Source of the DNA: Lactarius indigo
Lineage: Eukaryota; Basidiomycota; Agaricomycetes; Russulales; Russulaceae
Reading direction: 5' to 3'
DNA length: 64,000 bases
NCBI GenBank assembly: GCA_025766275.1
Contig: JAFKAC010000018.1
Location: 682,001-746,000, forward strand
The notes beneath the pieces are model-generated. The model was not told the origin of the DNA. It did no database searches and saw nothing but the letters and a program-made list of their open reading frames with translations. The position numbers were made by a program, and so were the translations under genes. Of the stretch, positions 61,111 to 64,000 are shown in pieces. The number at the start of each line of letters is the position of its first letter. Within the stretch, counting starts at the first letter, position 1.

Positions 61111-61125
61111 CAGATGGAAAGCACA

Positions 61126-61350
61126 CTAGGATACCAAGCGTGCTCTCAATAAATTCTTCCACTTTATTTCATCTTGGTGTGTGCATGTGCGGTATGCTTC
61201 TAGCCCATTTTTGAGCATAGCGGCATGGTGGTGAAGAGTTTGTTCATCTTTGGTTAGACCGAGCATGGATGTTGACATGGAATAGAGCTGGTAGTAGATC
61301 CAGGGGGAGGCAGTACAGAGCGCATATGCAGGTCTGTAATCATGGCCCAT
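61126..61350 (-). CDS. Possible upstream exon of the gene split by F1
   Basis: Not recognised. A 74-codon minus-strand frame from ATG 61350 with protein-like composition (MLGLTKDEQTLHHHAAMLKNGLEAYR, broken here for length limits: key parts are TKDEQTLHHH and DEIKWKNLLRARL). It lies immediately beyond the F1 target duplication, on the same strand as the gene at 52185-53286, so it was 5' to it before F1 inserted. A GTATCC donor-like site follows LLRARL at about 61131. I could not find an acceptor in matching phase, so linkage to the other exons is only suggested. Confidence 0.25.
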   Translation of the reverse strand: MGHDYRPAYALCTASPWIYYQLYSMSTSMLGLTKDEQTLHHHAAMLKNGLEAYRTCTHQDEIKWKNLLRARLVS

Positions 61351-61663
61351 GCAGATATATTGTCAACTGTCCTATCAGAGCATTCGGGTTCTGTCGGCAG
61401 CTAGTGTGGGTATATAATACAGGCCATCACAGCATTTCTCCTAGCAGCGTCTGATTGGGCAGCTATGAGTTTATTGCATCACCGGGTAGGCTGCTACAAG
61501 CTTATCGGTAGCACCTGACTGGACCATTCCAAATATATCAAAAGTTGCTGATTGGGCCATGGCAAGCTTATGGCCATTATCTGATTAGGCTGCCGTGAGC
61601 TTATCGGCAGCACCTGATTGGGCTATTGGGCTACTGCAAAGTTTATTGGCATTGCCTAATTAG
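61351..61663. repeat. Degenerate repeat DNA between F1 flank and G1
   Basis: Repeated phrases of the type gattgggc, gagcttatcggcagcacctga and gctgccgtgagc (several imperfect copies about 45-60 bp apart). Same character as 51193-52140 on the far side of F1. No gene seen. Bases 61659-61663 (attag) would be the G1 target duplication. Confidence 0.55.
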
Positions 61664-62231
61664 TGTTACGATTTTCTTGGACTCGTTTCTTTCCTTACCA
61701 TTGTTTCCTTCCCACACTATACGAGCCCTGTACGACTACGCGGACCTTACGATTACCCGGTTTCTATCACGCGCCTTGCTTATCGACGTTCTCTTTTGAT
61801 AACGCTTGACATGTGCCAGTTTCCGACTTGTTTCCTCTCACGCGCGACCCCGCATGATTCTCCTTTATTCTCGATATGACTCTGCTTTGTTCCCTTTATG
61901 TTCATCCCCTTCTTCCTCGGTTTGGCGATGGCGCCATCTGTTTGTGATAGCCACACAGTACGACTTCTATTTAACTCTGGTCATACCTAGCTTGTACGGT
62001 AGACTAGACTTCTTGTGTAATACTACACTCGTCTACGCAGAGTCTCCTCGACCCCCAGTGCTTGTCTTCGCTAGGCCTTCGAGTCTTAGCCCTCCTCTAC
62101 AGTCCAAGTGACATACGTCCTTGTGGCTCTTGTGCATCATTCTTACTGAAGTCGAGCCCTTGAGCTTTGACTACCGAACAACTGACTGACTTAGTACAGG
62201 TCGTACGCAACGCCCCCGTAGTGGCGTTACA
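61664..62231 (+). repeat. 5' LTR of G1 (568 bp)
   Basis: TGTTACG...CGTTACA. The start is inferred from the terminal motif and the end of the repeat DNA; the 3' LTR is outside the window. The leader 62001-62249 has no ATG. Confidence 0.8.
61968..62011 (+). promoter_or_regulatory. LTR core promoter and self-primer, element G1
   Basis: TATTTAA at 61968-61974; the 11-nt AGACTAGACTT at 62001-62011 begins 33 nt later. The primer sequence differs from the other families, and the PBS has changed to match it. Confidence 0.68.
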
Positions 62232-62233
62232 TT

Positions 62234-62244
62234 AAGTCTAGTCT
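62234..62244 (+). other. Self-primer binding site, element G1
   Basis: AAGTCTAGTCT, two bases after the LTR, the exact reverse complement of 62001-62011 and mismatched on both sides. Confidence 0.82.
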
Positions 62245-62249
62245 CCACA

Positions 62250-63914
62250 GTGGCTCTCACCAGCTGAAGCCGAACACAGTTCGTCAAAGAGTACCTGGAG
62301 CGGCATCCTTACGACGACCTAAGACCTTCTATCAAAGGAACCGCTCTTTGGAGGAACACCCCACACGACGAAGGGTACTACGTCTACGACCCCGATAAAC
62401 TCACATACGAACCAATCGAGTATATTGAAGATCAACACATCTGGGCCTACGTTGCCTACTCCGATTCAAAGCACTCCTGGTATTCCTATAAACCTGTCCC
62501 TGCACACCTAGGACTAGGACCAGGAAAAGGACAAATCAGTGCCATCGAGGCTGATTCCGATATTGAAGAACCATCTTCCGAACCCGACTTAGACAACCCA
62601 ACACTTACGCCTACCATCCAACGACCTGTGGACTTTGCATCGTATGCCAACATGTCCACCACCCAACTCTCCACCACCCTCACCTCCTCGCAACCAGCCG
62701 CAGGGTCCTCGACAGCGAATCCTGCAAGTAGTGGAGGACATCTTGTGGGAGGAAGTATATCGGCAAGCGGAGGAGGCGCTGCAGGAGGCGCAGGAAGCCA
62801 TCATGGAGGCGGTGCGCCTGGAGGTGGAGGCGGTGCGCCTGGAGGTGGAGGCGGTGCGCCTGGAGGCGGAGGCGGCGCGCCTGGAGGTGGAGGCGGTGGA
62901 GCAGCAGCAGGTCCCGCTGCTGGAGGACCCCCCCCACCAAACGGACGACTCGGAGGGAATCCCCCACCAGAATTCACTGGGGACCGAGAAGCCAGCAGAG
63001 CTTTCCTAAATGCCTTCGCACTCTACCGTGGAATGAACCCGAATGTCCAACAATTGACCCTCCCTTACTCACGCGCTATGACCCTCCTCTCATATATCCG
63101 AGGACCATTGGTGGATGACTGGGTCGAGGAACAAATACAATGGCTAGCCGACCAATTGGCGGGAGGAGTAGCCATGAACGCTGAAAACCTATGGAACACT
63201 ATCGAAACAAGGTTTATCCAGGCATACACCGACACTACCCAACAACAAAAGGCCCGCCACGCCATTCAAAATTTACGAATGGACAAAGAAGACATCAACA
63301 CCTACATAGCCAAGTTCTCTAACTTGGCCAATAAGGCAGGATACAACAAGGACGAGGCCACTACCTTGGAGATATTCCAGAAAGGCCTTCCAAACGCGCT
63401 AGTCATAAACGCAATCAAGTTCCACCACCCCGTAGACTGGGACGATTGGAAAACAGCGGTTACGCTTCAACAAGCGGAATACCTCCTCCTCAAAGATAGA
63501 CTCACCAAAGGAAGAACAGACAAGAAAGGAGGAGCCTCCCGCGACCAATGGCTGAACGCTCTCAACAAAACTAGGGACCCAAATGCAATGGACATCAGCC
63601 GAACTCGCACCAGGGCGGCAATGACGGAGGACGAAAAGAAGCTACTCCAGAAAGAAGGAAGATGCTTCCGATGCCGAGGACAAGGGCACATCTCCAGATT
63701 TTGTCCTCAAAAAGCCACCACCACCGTCAAAGCCGCAGGTACAAATGACCCTGCTCCAACTACCGCCACTATCTCAATGACCGCATCACGTCCCCTTTCC
63801 AACGAGGAACAAGCCGACGCCCAAGTAGCGGCCTTGTTCGCCCAAACCCCTGAAGTACGAGAATTAATGGTGGATAAACTCTTCGGACAAAAGAAGGATT
63901 TTCTGAACGCTTGA
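62250..63914 (+). pseudogene. gag: Gag of G1, with an early in-frame TGA
   Basis: Frame from GTG 62250 (ACA GTG G; A at -3, G at +4) to TGA 63912; 554 codons with TGA at 62265-62267. After this stop it is open: an N-terminal domain resembling that of the other families (GYYVYDPDKL, EYIEDQHIWAYVAY, SWYSYKP), an acidic linker, a Ser-rich and then Gly-rich linker made by a 21-bp repeat, a capsid region (FLNAFALYRGMNPNVQ; WVEEQIQWLADQL), a CCHC zinc knuckle (CFRCRGQGHISRFC) and tail KLFGQKKDFLNA. The first ATG in frame is at 62652, past the N-terminal domain. The TGA may be a decayed CGA. Confidence 0.8.
62814..62897 (+). repeat. Four 21-bp tandem repeats in G1 gag
   Basis: Units start at 62814, 62835, 62856 and 62877, each gcgcctggaggtggaggcgg plus one base, encoding APGGGGG four times. 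In frame, so unit number can vary without breaking Gag. Confidence 0.88.
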
Positions 63915-64000
63915 ACCCGGCGGCCTGGGCTAGAGCATTAAAACTTAGCGTGTACAATAGCAGATTCCGATCTATGTGAATTCCAGTACTTTTCAAATCT
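63896..64000 (+). pseudogene. pol: Start of Pol of G1, partial, with early TGA
   Basis: The -1 frame after G-GAT-TTT (63896-63902) reads GFSERLNPAAWARALKLSVY and then NSRFRSM before TGA at 63977-63979, followed by IPVLFKS. The peptide matches the junction peptide of families A-F, so Pol is fused to Gag by a -1 shift. GGATTTT is a weaker-looking slippery site than GGGTTTT. The TGA falls at the codon that is CGA in A2 and D1. The remainder of Pol is off-window. Confidence 0.72.

Larger units (their letters stand above)
61664..64000 (+). mobile_element. Chromovirus-like element G1 (family G), cut by right window edge
   Basis: Divergent plus-strand LTR element: 568-bp 5' LTR, self-primer binding site, gag and the start of pol. 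It shares layout with the other families (GTG-G after the PBS, N-terminal Gag domain, zinc knuckle, gag-pol peptide GFSERLNPAAWARAL) but little nucleotide identity. In-frame stops in gag (62265) and pol (63977) suggest it is inactive. Confidence 0.88.

Overview
The window is almost entirely a fungal retrotransposon graveyard. The elements are Ty3/gypsy chromoviruses: Gag with a CCHC zinc knuckle, then protease, YMDD reverse transcriptase, RNase H, a D,D(35)E integrase and a C-terminal chromodomain. Their 11-nt self-priming arrangement is that of the Tf1/sushi lineage. One non-transposon locus carries two short introns (53 and 61 bp). CpG to TpG decay, as expected of methylated repeats, is heavy in the older copies. 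I read this as a filamentous fungus, most likely a basidiomycete; species cannot be told from the sequence. Family letters used here are local names: A (LTR 539-540 bp), B (444), C (508), D (453), E (475), F (478), G (568).

Layout. An old family-C element (C3) survives only as its 3' end at 50538-51192. Element B1 (minus strand) is inserted in it and fills 4270-50537, broken by four younger insertions: A1 (1-4269, runs off the left edge), C1 (6880-15194, itself hit by a solo C LTR at 8021-8528), D1 (16103-23778) and E1 (24156-47572). E1 in turn contains C2 (27448-35249) and A2 (37886-45774). Eight junctions carry or are bounded by 5-bp target duplications, so the order of events can be read directly: C3, then B1, then A1/C1/D1/E1, then C2/A2/solo LTR. 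To the right lies about 2.2 kb of other DNA (51193-53406) with a 220-bp tandem repeat and a minus-strand spliced gene. F1 (53407-61110) is inserted at its 5' side, followed by the continuation of the interrupted locus, then the left part of a divergent element G1 (61664 to the right edge).

How the genes work. The LTR carries a TATA-like box exactly 34 nt (33 in G1) before an 11-nt sequence that is perfectly complementary to the primer-binding site just inside the LTR. The transcript 5' end can therefore fold back and prime its own reverse transcription. Gag opens in an AUG-free leader at a conserved GTG. Pol is in the -1 frame behind a G-GGT-TTT slippery site and a hairpin. A2 and C2 look intact or nearly so; A1 is intact as far as seen; C1 has an intact pol but a broken gag; B1, D1, E1 and F1 are decayed.

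Most interesting: (1) a +1-frame ORF (ORF3, 222-267 codons) overprinting the region after the chromodomain in every pol copy that covers it; (2) the AUG-less gag start; (3) covariation of self-primer and primer-binding site between families.
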